Below, one piece after another: positions 1 to 11,356 of a stretch of 64,000 bases of DNA. A program made the position numbers and the translations under genes. Under the pieces are notes generated by a model, which was given only the letters and a program-made list of their open reading frames with translations, was not told where the DNA came from and made no database searches. Source of the DNA: Trebouxia sp. TZW2008 (taxonomy: Eukaryota > Chlorophyta > Trebouxiophyceae > Trebouxiales > Trebouxiaceae); the NCBI GenBank assembly GCA_002118135.1, contig BDIU01000290.1:62001-126000 (forward strand). Direction: 5' to 3'. The first letter of the stretch is position 1. Every line of letters begins with the position of its first letter.

Positions 1-428
1 ATGCTGAGACAACCTTTTCTGTTTGGTTTACTACTTCTGTGGCGTCTCATGGCCAGCTTGCAGGCAAAGCCTCGATCAGACAGACATGACAGCCTCGTGA
101 TGCCTTCCTGACCTGTTTCATGCATGTAAGGGGCTGCTGGGACACATGACTGGCCTGACTAAGCACTGTACTGGCGCTGTACATCTGGTCAGTGCACCTC
201 TTCTTGCAGAAGTGGTTTCAGAGATCTCAATGCATAGCTCGTTTCTTGTAGCCAATTCGTGCTGTTGAGCATGAATATTGAGCGCGGCAAAGCTAATTTG
301 TCAGTGTTGCGAGTTGGCAGGCACCTCTAACAACAGACTGCATACTCATCTTCAGTGTTGGCATGGGGATTCAGTCAGCAGACCTCCCTGAACAGCAAGA
401 TAGCTTCAAATGTCAATATATGGTGCAG

Positions 429-1118
429 ATCTACACACCTGACAAGCTGAACGACCTGATGGCATCAAGTGACTACGTCGTGGCAGCACTACCACACACT
501 GACAAGACAGAGAAGCTCGTGAATGCTGAAGCTATCAGCAGTATGAAAAAGACGGAGGTCTTTGTCAACATCGGCAGAGGTCAGACTGTAGATGAAGATG
601 CTTTGATAAAAGGTGAGAGCCTTGCTGATTTTTTGTTTTCCCAGTGACAGCAATGCAGACATCAAAGAAGTTTATGACACAACACATCTGCACTCCTAGC
701 GGTCAAACTATTTATATACTTGCAGCATGTGCTTGTACCATGAACATAATTTTGCATGAGCACTCCAGCTTGTCTTACAGAGCATTCCTGGCGTCGAGAC
801 AAGCTTGTTTGCAATGCCCACATGGGACTTTTGTTTGCTTTGACTACTCACAGCAGGACTGCTGTGACGTTGCTGATTGAACATGCAGCATTGCAAGAAA
901 AGCGCATCAGGGGAGCTGCATTGGATGTCACGTACACAGAGCCCCTACCTCAAGACAGCGCTCTATGGGACCTAGATAATGTGCTGTTGTCGCCGCACTG
1001 TGCTGATCGCACCACTACCTTCCAAGCAGAAGCTATCCAGCAGTTCACAGATTTGGCAAAGCTGTATGTTGAGGGCAAAGACCTGTACAACGTTGTTGAT
1101 AAGGGTAGTGGGTACTGA
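429..1118 (+). CDS. D-2-hydroxyacid dehydrogenase family protein, C-terminal exons (5' part not resolved)
   Basis: These are the last two exons of an NAD(P)-dependent D-isomer-specific 2-hydroxyacid dehydrogenase (glyoxylate/hydroxypyruvate reductase or phosphoglycerate dehydrogenase-like). Exons are 429-612 and 889-1118; the GT-AG intron 613-888 joins in phase 1. The first exon carries SDYVVAALPHT and then NIGRGQTVDEDALIK, the family's substrate-pocket segment. The second carries RGAALDVTYTEPLP and LLSPHCADRT, the 'GAxLDVxxxEPLP' and 'xxPH' signatures with the active-site His. The Rossmann GxGxxG part must lie in earlier exons in or beyond bases 1-428, and I could not place them. The gene converges with the deubiquitinase gene on the minus strand. 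Family is certain; the exact substrate is not. Confidence 0.85.
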
Positions 1119-1402
1119 CTGCAACTTTACGCTGCAGCAGCTAACAGTATTTCATTTGACTAGCTATTTGGTACTCAATGTCAGTAGGGATAGATTTGAC
1201 AGTCTGTCAGAGCCAAGGATTCGGCCAGCCAGCGTGCCAACGCTGCCATTACTTATGGCAAACGTTGAGCCTTGATAGTCAGCGGGTGCTGTCTACTGCA
1301 TATTGACTACTTTTACTCTTGACAAAGACATTATTGCATTGCAAATTGAGGTTTGCCAAGGCCTGGTTGAAACAATGCTGAACATAGACAGAATGTTCAA
1401 GA

Positions 1403-4400
1403 CTAGAGGATGGGCTCAGAACCATGCCATTGCACTTTGGCTCGAGGCCACTTTGTGTGCAGCACATGCTCAAGAGGAGGTGTCAGTGCATGGCTGTTGA
1501 AACTTGCTGCAAGATCTTGGTCATGTTGGGCTTGATGGTCCAAGTCACCATGCTCAGTCAAGATCAACGAGATGGGCTGCTCTTGATTTGCTAGCCCATC
1601 ATAGTACAGTAATGTCACAATATGTTCATGGCCAGCAGCTGCAGCACTGTTCTGGTCAATACGCTGCTCTTCTGCAAACAATAAGGTGAAATGGCTTTCT
1701 GAGCAGACCACCCAGATTGGCAACAACGGCTCCTTCAAGTTTCTGCAGTGCATTGACACACCGTTAGCAGCGCCTGCATGTTGCATCTTACAATGCAACC
1801 TACTGATCTGCATGTGCCCATACTACCTGACTTTGGCGGGCATGCACCTGCCTAGTTCAGCATAATACAAAGTAGTCACGTCTATTTTGGGCATTACCTG
1901 CCAACCTGAGTGTTGCCATACCACTCAAACAGTGTTAGGAAGCCCAAGCGGGAGCGCTGCTGCACGCCCTTGCACATCGTGCCCGCCACGTCCTTCTGGC
2001 CGTTAAAGCAATTAGTGACGGCAGCACCAAACAACACCAGGTTCACCAGGTCTTGACTGCAGTAGCCGTGCGCAGCTATCAGGCAAGTATCTGGCTCATC
2101 CATGTCTGACTTGACCTGCCTGAACACAGATAGAAGGTCACGTTGTGCCCAAAACGTGTACTGCAGTCAAATCTAGTGGACTTGACCTTGTGTACGAATC
2201 TGCGTTGCTGTCACCAACTGCAGTAATCGTGCGTAGCTATGAGGCAAGCATCTGGCACCGCCATTTCTGACTTGATCTGCCTGTAAGCATGCACAATCAC
2301 ACATTCTCCAAGTCACAGGAGGTTCAATTGATGACAGCAGCACTGGTCAGGACAAGATTCACCAGGTCTTGACTGCAGCAGCCGAGCGCAGCTATCAGGC
2401 ATGTATCTGGCTTGTCCATGTCTGACTTGACCACCCTACATGCACCAGCACAAGGTCAGGACTGACTGCAAGCCCCAGTGCGCAACATTCCTTTTGGAGA
2501 CCAATACAGTTGTATGCCAGCGAAGTCGAGCAGACATCGTATCAACGGAAGTCTGTGACTTGAGTGTGTCACGACGCACAATGCTGCAGCAGACATTTGC
2601 TGTGCAAAGCGCTTGATTGGATCAGGCTTGAGGACTGCGTGATTACACACAGACAGGATCAGACTAGACATCTGCAGGACTTTGAACAGCCATAAGCATG
2701 GTCGACGACGAGTACAATCATAGAAAGCTCCAAAGGGCAGGAGATATGACATGTGTGACATACCTGATGCCACGAGTCATGAGCAGTGAGAACAGAAGCA
2801 GCAGCATGTTAAAGGCCGAATGCTTTTGGAATTGAGACAGGTGCTGCCTGATCTGCAGTTTACAAGCAGCAAGAACAGCAGCAACAGCATGCCAAGGGTC
2901 AAATGCTCCTGAAACTGGCTGAGCCATACACACCTGATGCCACCAGTCATGAGCACTGAGAACAGCAGCAGCAGTATGCCAAAGCCCAAATGCTCCCGAA
3001 TTGAGCCAGACACTGCTTAGACTGTCACATGTACAGCAGGTCTTGCGCCTCCATGTGAGCAGGTGTAAGGCAGCAGGATACCTGATGCCACGGGTCCTGA
3101 GCAGCGAGAACAGCAGCAACAGCATGCCAAAATCAAAGTACTTGTAGAAATGAGCCCAACATACCTAGTGCAACAAGCCATGAGCAGTGATAAGAGGAGT
3201 CACAGCAAGCTAATGCCTCAAAGCTCCTATAACTCAGCCAGACACACCTCCTTTGCAGCGCACAGCAGGTTTGTTGCCTGAATGTGAATAAGTGCAGTAT
3301 ATGGGCATGCCTGATGCCACGGGTCCTGAGCAATGAAACCATCAGCAACAGCATGCCAAAGCCCAGTTGCTCCTGGAACTGAGCCAAATGCTGCCTGAAG
3401 GCGCTTTGCACCTCATCTTGTGTATGACATTGTATCTGCACTGTCGACTGGCACAGCTGCTCAAAGCTGAGCCTGCTGGCAATGCTGTGCTTGCACACCA
3501 CTACTGCTGCTGCTGTTGCGCTTCTTGCCTGCATCATTAACAGACTTTCTCCTAACTTCATTAGCTTTCACAAGCAACCTGCTGGGCGCATCAACACAAC
3601 GTCCCACACAAGCTCTTGGCAAGATGGCAGAGACTGCTGGATAGGCGTCCTCCTGAATCAGACACTCGCTGCGCACTCAGATGCAGAAGATATGATTACA
3701 ACTTGCGGCCAAATTGCTTGTAAGCGAGTCTTAGATGTGGCAGCGTACAGGAGGACAAAAGACATGCATGTAAGATGATCTAGAAGAAACTTGCTGACCT
3801 GCCACACCACGGATGCCAAAGCTGTGACCAGCAACTCCTGCTGCTGATGGGTCGTCAGGTCTGTGCTATAGCCAAGCTGCTTGTCTATCATTGCTGCTAG
3901 GACATGTGTTGCCACTTCAGACAAGATCTCATGGTGTAGCAGCTTCAATTGCAGCAATACATATACATGAATGAGATGTCGTGTGACTGACCTGCCACAA
4001 AATTGATGCCAGAGCTGTGACCAGCAACTCCTGCTGCTGCTGTGTCGTTAGGTCTGTGCTGTAGCCGAGCTGCCTGTCTATCATTGCTGCCATGATGTGA
4101 GCCTGCAAGTAAGGTGCGTCAGATTCATCACAGTCGATGCTATACCGGTGCGGATGCGTCAAGCATGCAAACTGACATCAAGTGGCATCAATGTGCTGGT
4201 GTCGAGCTGCCTGTCTATCATTGCCGCTGTGATGTGAGCCTGCAGGCAGGATCTGCCAAATTTTGATCAATGCTACGCCAATGGAAATGGGTCAATCAGA
4301 CACTGTGCCCAAAACTTGTATCAATGGACACGCATCAAGCGGACAACACACTCCTGAGTGGCACCAATGCTCATGCATATCGTAAATGTCATGCTTGCAA

Positions 4401-6242
4401 TGGGCATAGAGAGCAGGCTGGGGGAGAAAAGCAACCTGCAAAGCAGTGAGAAGGCCACAAGGGCTGCCCTGGCACGGGCTAACAACTTCATGACCTGCCA
4501 CAAAGGGAAGAGGAGTGTAAATTCAAACACTTCACATAAGAAGAAGAATAGGAGCCTCGAAAGAAGATACATACAGGCTGGAAGAAGAAGAGTCACCTGC
4601 AGAGCGGCCAGAAGGCCACAGGGCCCGCCTTGGCGCTGCACCAGCCCAAAAGATAAGCCCGGTCTGTCAGAGAAGAAGAAGCCCTGTTTCCAGGAGGGCC
4701 AGGGCAGTTGGCTGCTCATGCCCTGCTTGCCAAACAGCAGCTGCCGCATGTCTGCCATCTGCAGCAGTGTCACATATTCACCCATCATGATCCTCCACAT
4801 CATGCCTAGCTTGACAAACAGCACATGCTGCATTTCTGCCATCTACGGCACTGTGAGACATAGCAGCCTGGGACCATGAACAAAAGCAAGCATATCTGTT
4901 TTACCATTGATCATCTGTCTCTGTGCTATCAGGTACCAAAGCAGGTACATGATTGGGACACAAACATACCTGACATGCTCAATGCTCAGTTGCAGGGTAG
5001 GGCATCAAGCATTACAGCATGACAGGATTCCAAGCCAAATGCAGCTTACCTCGCTGTGTGGAATTTGTTGCTGCTCAAACTGCACAGTGTCTGCAGGCTG
5101 CTGTGGTTGGCTGCCATCTGGTTGTCTGTGCACTAAGGTTTGGCTTGGTGCATGCTGCTCAGAGGTACTAGCATCGAGCATGTCATCTTCAATGTCTTGC
5201 ACAAACAAATCACTATGCTGCTGCGCAGGCTGGGCAACGCTCTGGGCATGCTGCATTGCTACCTGTACAAAGCAGAAACAGTCAGGTGGCTCATGTCCCA
5301 AGTCGCAATTAGGCATTCCTTGGCTTGCAGGCACACAGGCACAGCTACGATTGTTTACCAGCGTACTTCAAAGTGCCTACAATGACTGGTCAACCCAAGT
5401 TGCTTGAACTGACTGATGCAAGTGTGATCAGTGTAAAGCAAGTTGGTACATACGCAGCATACAATCTGACTGACAAGAGCTTTATCATGACCACAGCTTC
5501 AGCATTGTGGTGGCTTTGTTTGTGCAAATGACAAGCAGGCAGCCAGCATCATCAGCAATTACATCCAAGACTGGGTGGCGCCCCCAATTTGGTACAAGAT
5601 GTTGCGCACATTTTGCAGGCAGACTAGCGTGCGCCAGCTTTTGAACACCTGCCTGAACCATGCCTTGCTCTGAGTTGTGAGACTGCTTGTTCATAGTGTC
5701 AATGTCTTGCTTTGGGAATGAAGCTGCGTTCCTTGGCGCTGCGGTTGTAGAGCTTTGCGCTGATGAGCTGTGGTCAGACTGCTCCGCCAGAGGCTTTATC
5801 CTGTGGTTGTGAGACCATCTGTGCTGTGCGCTGAGGGGTGAAGACAAGCTCTGTGTGGTTGCTGGCTGACTAGAGTTTAATACCGCAGCAGAAATGCCAT
5901 CAGCCGTGACTGTGCTGCTGAGCTCCTGATTGTGAACTGATTGCACCTTGAGTAGCTGGTACTGCACCCAGAGCTCCAGTGTAGCTGTGCCAGCTGGGGC
6001 ACTGACCTTTGCAGCCAGCCTTTCCAGCCCAAGCCCCTTGCGCAGTGCAGATCTTGAAGAGATGGCGCCTGGACCCCTTGGCTGCAAAATTGCGAGGTCT
6101 TCTAAGTCTTGTGTTGCAGAGCCGACGTTCAGCGGAAGAGATAGGACAAAGCCAGAAAGCTTACCCTGTCACTGTCAAATGCTCTGAGAGTACCTTCAAG
6201 GGCATTCCTAGTCAGATACTCCCGCACCAAGCCCTGCAGCAT
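1403..6242 (-). CDS. MINDY4-like: LisH-containing MINDY-4-like (FAM188B) Lys48-type deubiquitinase
   Basis: This is a cysteine deubiquitinase of the MINDY family, which trims Lys48-linked ubiquitin chains. Modelled exons (minus strand) are 6242-6165, 6081-~5563, 5262-5050, 4758-4597, 4102-3992, 3528-3311, 2119-1898 and 1742-1403, about 620 residues. Residues 1-26 form a LisH-like helix (LVREYLTRNALEGTLRAF). A Gln/Ser-rich linker follows, as in human MINDY4. The catalytic cysteine is in QRQGGPCGLLAALQ (about residue 317). The last two exons carry AAHGYCSQDLVNLVL and PIWVVCSESHFTLLF (catalytic His), then YYDGLANQ and the terminal GSEPIL, all hallmarks of MINDY3/4. The end of exon 2 is uncertain (chosen by phase and GTAATT). 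The donor of exon 6 reads GC instead of GT. Several introns hold copies of exon edges. It shares a 5' region with threonine aldolase. Confidence 0.85.
2140..2440 (-). repeat. Diverged copies of the 5' edge of MINDY4-like exon 7
   Basis: Two diverged copies (about 2205-2290 and 2345-2440) repeat the start of the exon at 2119-1898, including the segments encoding AAHGYCSQD and the upstream SDMDEPDT-like stretch. They lie on the acceptor side, that is 5' of the real exon on the minus strand. Confidence 0.75.
2735..3110 (-). repeat. Three downstream copies of the 3' edge of MINDY4-like exon 6
   Basis: Copies ending near 2760, 2935 and 3077 repeat the exon end that encodes LLxxFSLLxTRGIR, each followed by a GT donor-like sequence. 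The full-length exon (3528-3311) instead has a GC dinucleotide at its donor, so the copies have better donor sites than the exon they derive from. Confidence 0.75.
3798..4250 (-). repeat. Tandem copies of MINDY4-like exon 5
   Basis: The exon at 4102-3992 (AAMIDRQLGYSTDLTT...) has a near-full downstream copy at about 3945-3800 that keeps its donor (WQ then GTCAGC) but lacks the acceptor. A short upstream copy at about 4201-4245 keeps the acceptor side only. The phase-compatible complete copy is the middle one. Confidence 0.8.
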
Positions 6243-6753
6243 GAGCTCAGGTTAGCCGGTATAACATCATGCCATCTCAAGACGCTTCTGGCCAGAAAGC
6301 CACTGTTACCTCCACCAGATGGTCCGTGGCGCCCTTCTGATCACTCGACATCAGGTGAACTACTTTTGCTCCAGAGAGGTTCAACATGCATTGATGGGGT
6401 TGCAATACTTGCCATACGCCATGCGGAGCATGCAATCAACAGTGATCTTGTCTCCGCCGCGCACAAACAGTGAAAAAGGTTGGGGCAAAATTGAGGGGTT
6501 GACTAAGGATGATAGTAATGTTTATGTCATGCACGAGCGCACTGATCGCAACTCAGTCGTAGACTATACACGCCGAGACTAGCGCTGTCGACACCGCCGC
6601 ACGCTGCTTGTAGTCTGTGAAAAACGTCATTTGTCGTGTACTGAATCGAGCTTCGGCCTTGCGCACTGATAAATACATCATCTGTCTTGCCCAAGCTTGT
6701 TGACCTGGTCGGCAGTTGCAGCTTGTGTTTGCACAGAGTTGCACTGCGTTGCG
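6243..6753. promoter_or_regulatory. Shared 5' region between divergent MINDY4-like and threonine aldolase genes
   Basis: The two start codons are about 510 bp apart and point away from each other, so both promoters must lie here unless an upstream non-coding exon exists. I see no unambiguous TATA box. Confidence 0.45.
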
Positions 6754-9700
6754 ATGGCCCCGCCAAACCCCCGCAATAGCGGTCGTCTGCTGGATTTTCG
6801 AAGCGACACGGTCACTCGACCAACTGACTCTATGCGTCAAGCCGCTTTTGAGGTAACCGCTACCGGACTGCTCTCTTGTTCCTCGACGTCCGGTCACTGA
6901 ACATCTGATGGCAGGCTGAAGTAGGTGACGATGTTTATGGTGAAGACCCCACAATCAACCGGTTACAAGAGTATGCTGCTGAGCTCATGGGCAAAGAGGC
7001 TGCTCTGTTTGTGCCTACTGGGACAATGGGCAACCTCAGCGCTGTGCTGGCACATTGCCCAGAACGAGGCACAGAGGCAAGCGATCCGTCAATGCTAGCA
7101 AGCTGCCCTGACACAGTGCAGTGACAATGTCATCAGTCATGGTTATCCACATGCTTTGGCATGTACCACGTGATTGATGACTTGCATACAACTTTTCAAA
7201 CCTACAGTATGCGCTGGAACAGAAACAGCAAGGGACAAAGAGAAGAAAGCAAGAAAAGCATGGAAACGTATAGAACATACAACATGCCCAAAATCTAGCG
7301 GCCAAGGCAAGCTGCATTTCCTGCAGGTCCTGCTTGGTGACAACTGCCACATATACAACTATGAAGGTGGCGGCATCTCAGCATTGGGTGGCCTCGCCTT
7401 CCATGTGATTCATAATGAAGCCAATGGCGAGCTGTCTCTGGACGCTTTGAAAGAATCCATAAGGTGCTGCAGATATTGCTTGCTAGTCGTGTGCAACACA
7501 GGCATTTAGTACTCCGTCTGAGCTGGCAATAGCATTGCATGTCATCTATAATGCAGCCAACAGCGGACTGTCTTTTGGACGCTTTGAAGGAATCTATCAG
7601 GTGCTTCGTGTGTCACTTCCTGGTCTGATCCAGCAAGGACACCGGGTCTTCTGTACAAGCTAGCTTCATCAAGAGCATGATACCATGTTCTGCATGCCAT
7701 GAGAAACTGCAAGCAGAGCAGGTTGAATACAATAATCTCTCGATACAAAGACTGCACTGGTTACCAAGAGACATCTCGCTGCATTGAATTGTCCTTACTC
7801 AAAAGTACCACTGTAGTAGTCAGAATGCAGTGCTTGGTTCCCAGTTGCATTGTCCTTGCATCAAGAATGTCTTTATGTTGAGTGTCCTTATATCAAGAGA
7901 TCAGTGTATGTTGCTTAAGCCAGACCTTGGTGTCAAATGATGATATCAGCAGCTGGGCAAAGCTGATGAGTAGGTTATGAGCACTGCATCATTCTGGGGT
8001 TTTCTGGTCCTGATGATGCACACCGTCCTGCTGTTCTTAAAAGGCAGCCACAATTGCTGTGATGGCGCTGCACTTTCTCACATCGCTTCGCACCACTTTT
8101 GTGTCTTCCAGACCACGTTGCCAAGTCCACTTGACCTCATTCTCATACTTTTGAGGCCTGATGATGCACTCTCTCACACCGCTTCACACCATTCTTGTGT
8201 CATCCAGCTGAGACTTTTCGGTAAGACTTGACATCAGTCCCATGTCATGCAGGCCTGGCGATGCACACTGCTCGTGCAGCCTGGAGACTGTGACTGTTCC
8301 TGTCACAATAAATGACAGCGAGTCAATCTCTGGCGTGACTAGAAATCATTGTTCTCTAGGCCTGATGACGCACACTGCCCCATGACATAATGTCCTGGAA
8401 TCATTTGACATTGTTCTTGCGTATTGCAGGCCTGAAGATGCACAATGTCCCCACTTTGGCTTGCTGTGCTTTGAAAACAGCTACAAAGTCGTGCTGGCAC
8501 TGCACTTTCCCTTGGACTATGCAATGGTCTTCGGCACTGTCATTGAGTTAAATGTTTTCTGTGACACGACAACGCACAGCACTTGACATCATTCCCATAT
8601 TGTGCAGGCCTGATGATGGACTCTGCCCTTGCACTGGCTTGCTGTGCTTAGAAAGCAGCCACGACCGCTGTGGTGGTACTGCATTGTCCCTGGACTATAC
8701 AATGTCTGTGGCACTGTTCTTGAATTGTACCTTGTCTGTGACGTGACGACTCACAGCACTTAAGATCATCCCCATGTTTTGCCGGCCAGATGATGCACAC
8801 TGCCCCCATACTGGCTTGCTGTGCTTAGAAAGCAGCCACGACCGCTGTGTTGGTACTGCACTGTCCCTGGACCATACAATGTCTGTGGCACTGTTCTTGA
8901 ATTGTACCTTGTCTGTGTCGTGACGACTCACAGCACTTAAGATCATTCCCATGTTTTGCAGGCCAGATGATGCACACCGCCCCCATACTGGCTTGCTGTG
9001 CTTAGAAAGCAGCCACAACTGCTGCGGTGGCACTGAAATGTCCCTGAGTTTGCTGTCTTTGGCGTCCTTTCTTCACACAAGTTGACCAATTTCCTGTGTG
9101 CTGCAGGCCTGATGACGCACACTGCCCTCGCACGGGATTGCTGTGCTTAGAAAGCAGCCACAACTGCTGTAGTGGCACTGCACTGTCCCTGAGTTTGCTC
9201 TCTTTGACATACTCTTTTCACACAAGTTGACCAATTTCCTGTGTGCTGCAGGCCTGATGATGCACACTGCCCCCGGACCGGATTGCTGTGTTTGGAAAGC
9301 AGCCACAATCGCTGTGGTGGCACTGCACTGTCCCTGGACTACATGTCAGCTGTGAAGCAGTGGGCAGACAGTGTAGGCATTGCGGTGCATTTGGATGGCG
9401 CTAGGATCTTCAACGCTGCACAGGCGCTTGGAGTCAGCGTTGACAAGATAGCTGCCAATGTGACTTCAGTGCAGTTCTGCTTGTCCAAGGTGCACTCAGG
9501 ACAAAGGCTCCATGATAATGACGCTTGATCTCATGCTATGTATGTGGCCTTCCATACACTTGCAGTTGATTTACATGCCAAAACACTGTGAAGCAACTTA
9601 TGTTGCGCACAAACACAACAGGCCATGAAGGAAAGTCTGATGTGCATGTGGTCAGAATGCATGGGTATTGTAGAAATCGCTGTGTCCACAGCTTCAAGTT

Positions 9701-11356
9701 GGCAAGTGTGCTGAGATGGCATACTTGTATGCGCCATCAGCGGTGACTGCAGATAATGCTGTGTCCAGAGCTCAAGCAAGTGTGTTGATCCATGTGTCAT
9801 GTGCTGGCAATTGAGTGCTCAATGTAGTGACTGATGCATTTTGGCAAGCTTGTGAGGTGCCTCTTCTTCTTATTGTGATAGGGATTGGGAGCGCCGGTGG
9901 GCAGTATGGTTGTGGGTTCCAAAACCTTCATTGCCAGGGTGCATAAATACAGGAAAATGCTTGGGGGTGGCATGAGGCAAGCAGGCATCATTGCAGCCCC
10001 AGGTATAGTCATACATCATATTTGTGACAAAGCTGTTCTATTTGTGAGCTGGTGAGACAGCATCTCCAGTTGCAATTGGAGTGTCTGATGCAACGCATCC
10101 TGCTTTTCCGTCATGTCTACACAGATCTGGATACGCTACAGACAGTCTAGCCTTCATATCTGCAGAGCTGTAGCTCAATTTTGTGCATGGCTGCATGATG
10201 GTGCTGATGCTACACTGGCAGAGCTTGACCTTATTCAGTTGGCAGCTGTGCTTGTTACAATGTCAGTCACCCTGGAGTGGATTGCCCTGCTTGACCTGAC
10301 AGAGCTGCACCATGCTCAAGCAAGCTGCCTTAGAAGCATCACAACGTGTGATTCCTGGTTTCATCTTTCTGACATGCTGAGGATCAGTCAACTGCTGCTC
10401 ACTTCACAAGAGCAGAAGTTTCCCAAACTCACATTCATGTATTCATGTATGTATAGTGATCGACTGCATGAGATGGTGCATGCCACTGCTGTGGAAATTG
10501 CATCCAGAACTCCTGTTGAGAAAATTGTGAGAGAGCCTCAAGGCATGATGCAATTGATTGACTGAATTTGCAGGCATGGTGGCACTGAAACGGACTTTGG
10601 CTCAGCTCCCGCAAGATCATTCCAACGCAAGACTTCTTGCAGAAGGTGAAGGACTGCCCATGTTGCACTGCTGCATGTTGAGAATCTGCTCTTGAAATGT
10701 GTTGGTGCCAATCTCAGTGCAATGATGGCCTTCCCTGAATTTGCTTGCTGCACAGTCAGATTTGGCCATGACAGTTGTCATGACATCTTGCCCATACCCT
10801 GTTTTTGCATGCAAATTGGAGCCCTGGCGGCCTGCCATTGGTTTTTCAACTCATTTGTATTGCTAAGCCACACACGCTGTGTCTGCCTGCCCATCGTCGT
10901 CTCGAAGCATCAGAAGCGTTCCCTCTCAAGCTTGGGTTCCATTTGCCTGGCCAGAAACTTGCTCAGCACACGTTAGCCTTCGCTGGAAAACACACATTGT
11001 CAATGTAGCTGGTTCTTGACTGTACTACAGGTCTGGCGCAGCTCCCGCGCATTTATGTGAATCTGGACACAGTCCACACAAACATCATTATCTTCCAGTT
11101 GACAGAAGGCGCACCTGACAAGGCAGTTTTCCTACGCAACCTACGAGAAAGGCACGGGGTCTTGATGTCAGGTTTCCTCAAAGGCGTCAGAGCTGTGACG
11201 CATTTCGATGTCACGACTGAGGACTGCAAGTATGCACTGGAAGCAGTCAGGGATTGCTTACAGCTTGAGGATGTCAGCAGCAACGGCAAAGTGTCTGGCA
11301 AGGCTAAGACAGAGCTACATGAGCATATCAATGGAACGCTGAAAGGATATGAGTAG
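6754..11356 (+). CDS. THA1-like: L-threonine aldolase (low-specificity, PLP-dependent)
   Basis: This enzyme cleaves L-threonine/L-allo-threonine to glycine and acetaldehyde. Exons are 6754-6852, 6915-7076, 7327-7463, 9252-9489, 9882-10002, 10574-10645 and 11031-11356. All phases agree and give 384 residues, close to the family's usual length. Early signatures are [21 protein letters not shown] and [24 protein letters not shown] and [11 protein letters not shown] follow. The PLP-binding lysine sits in [11 protein letters not shown] (about residue 212, the last codon of exon 4). Intron 2 begins GCAAGC, a GC-AG intron. Intron 3 (7464-9251) holds about nine diverged copies of the start of exon 4. 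A copy of the gene's last ~150 bp, stop included, follows the true stop. Probably cytosolic, as no clear targeting peptide is visible. Confidence 0.95.
7539..7612 (+). repeat. Downstream copy of the 3' edge of threonine aldolase exon 3
   Basis: This repeats the segment encoding [20 protein letters not shown] and its donor region, about 75-80 bp after the original, inside intron 3. Confidence 0.75.
8008..9190 (+). repeat. Ladder of ~9 diverged copies of the 5' edge of threonine aldolase exon 4
   Basis: Copies start near 8008, 8153, 8246, 8357, 8427, 8607, 8785, 8960 and 9104, immediately before the real exon at 9252. Each covers up to ~100 bp: the acceptor (usually GCAG), then codons like RPDDAHCP...GLLCLESSH. 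Similarity rises towards the real exon. Several rungs stay open in frame; the rung at 8785 has lost its AG. None shows an obvious good donor at its far end. Confidence 0.9.

Noticed and set aside
8008..9190. Mutually exclusive alternative exons of threonine aldolase
   Set aside because: The copies lack a usable donor in the right phase and cover only the 5' third of exon 4, so they cannot replace the exon; a regulatory role as decoys remains open.
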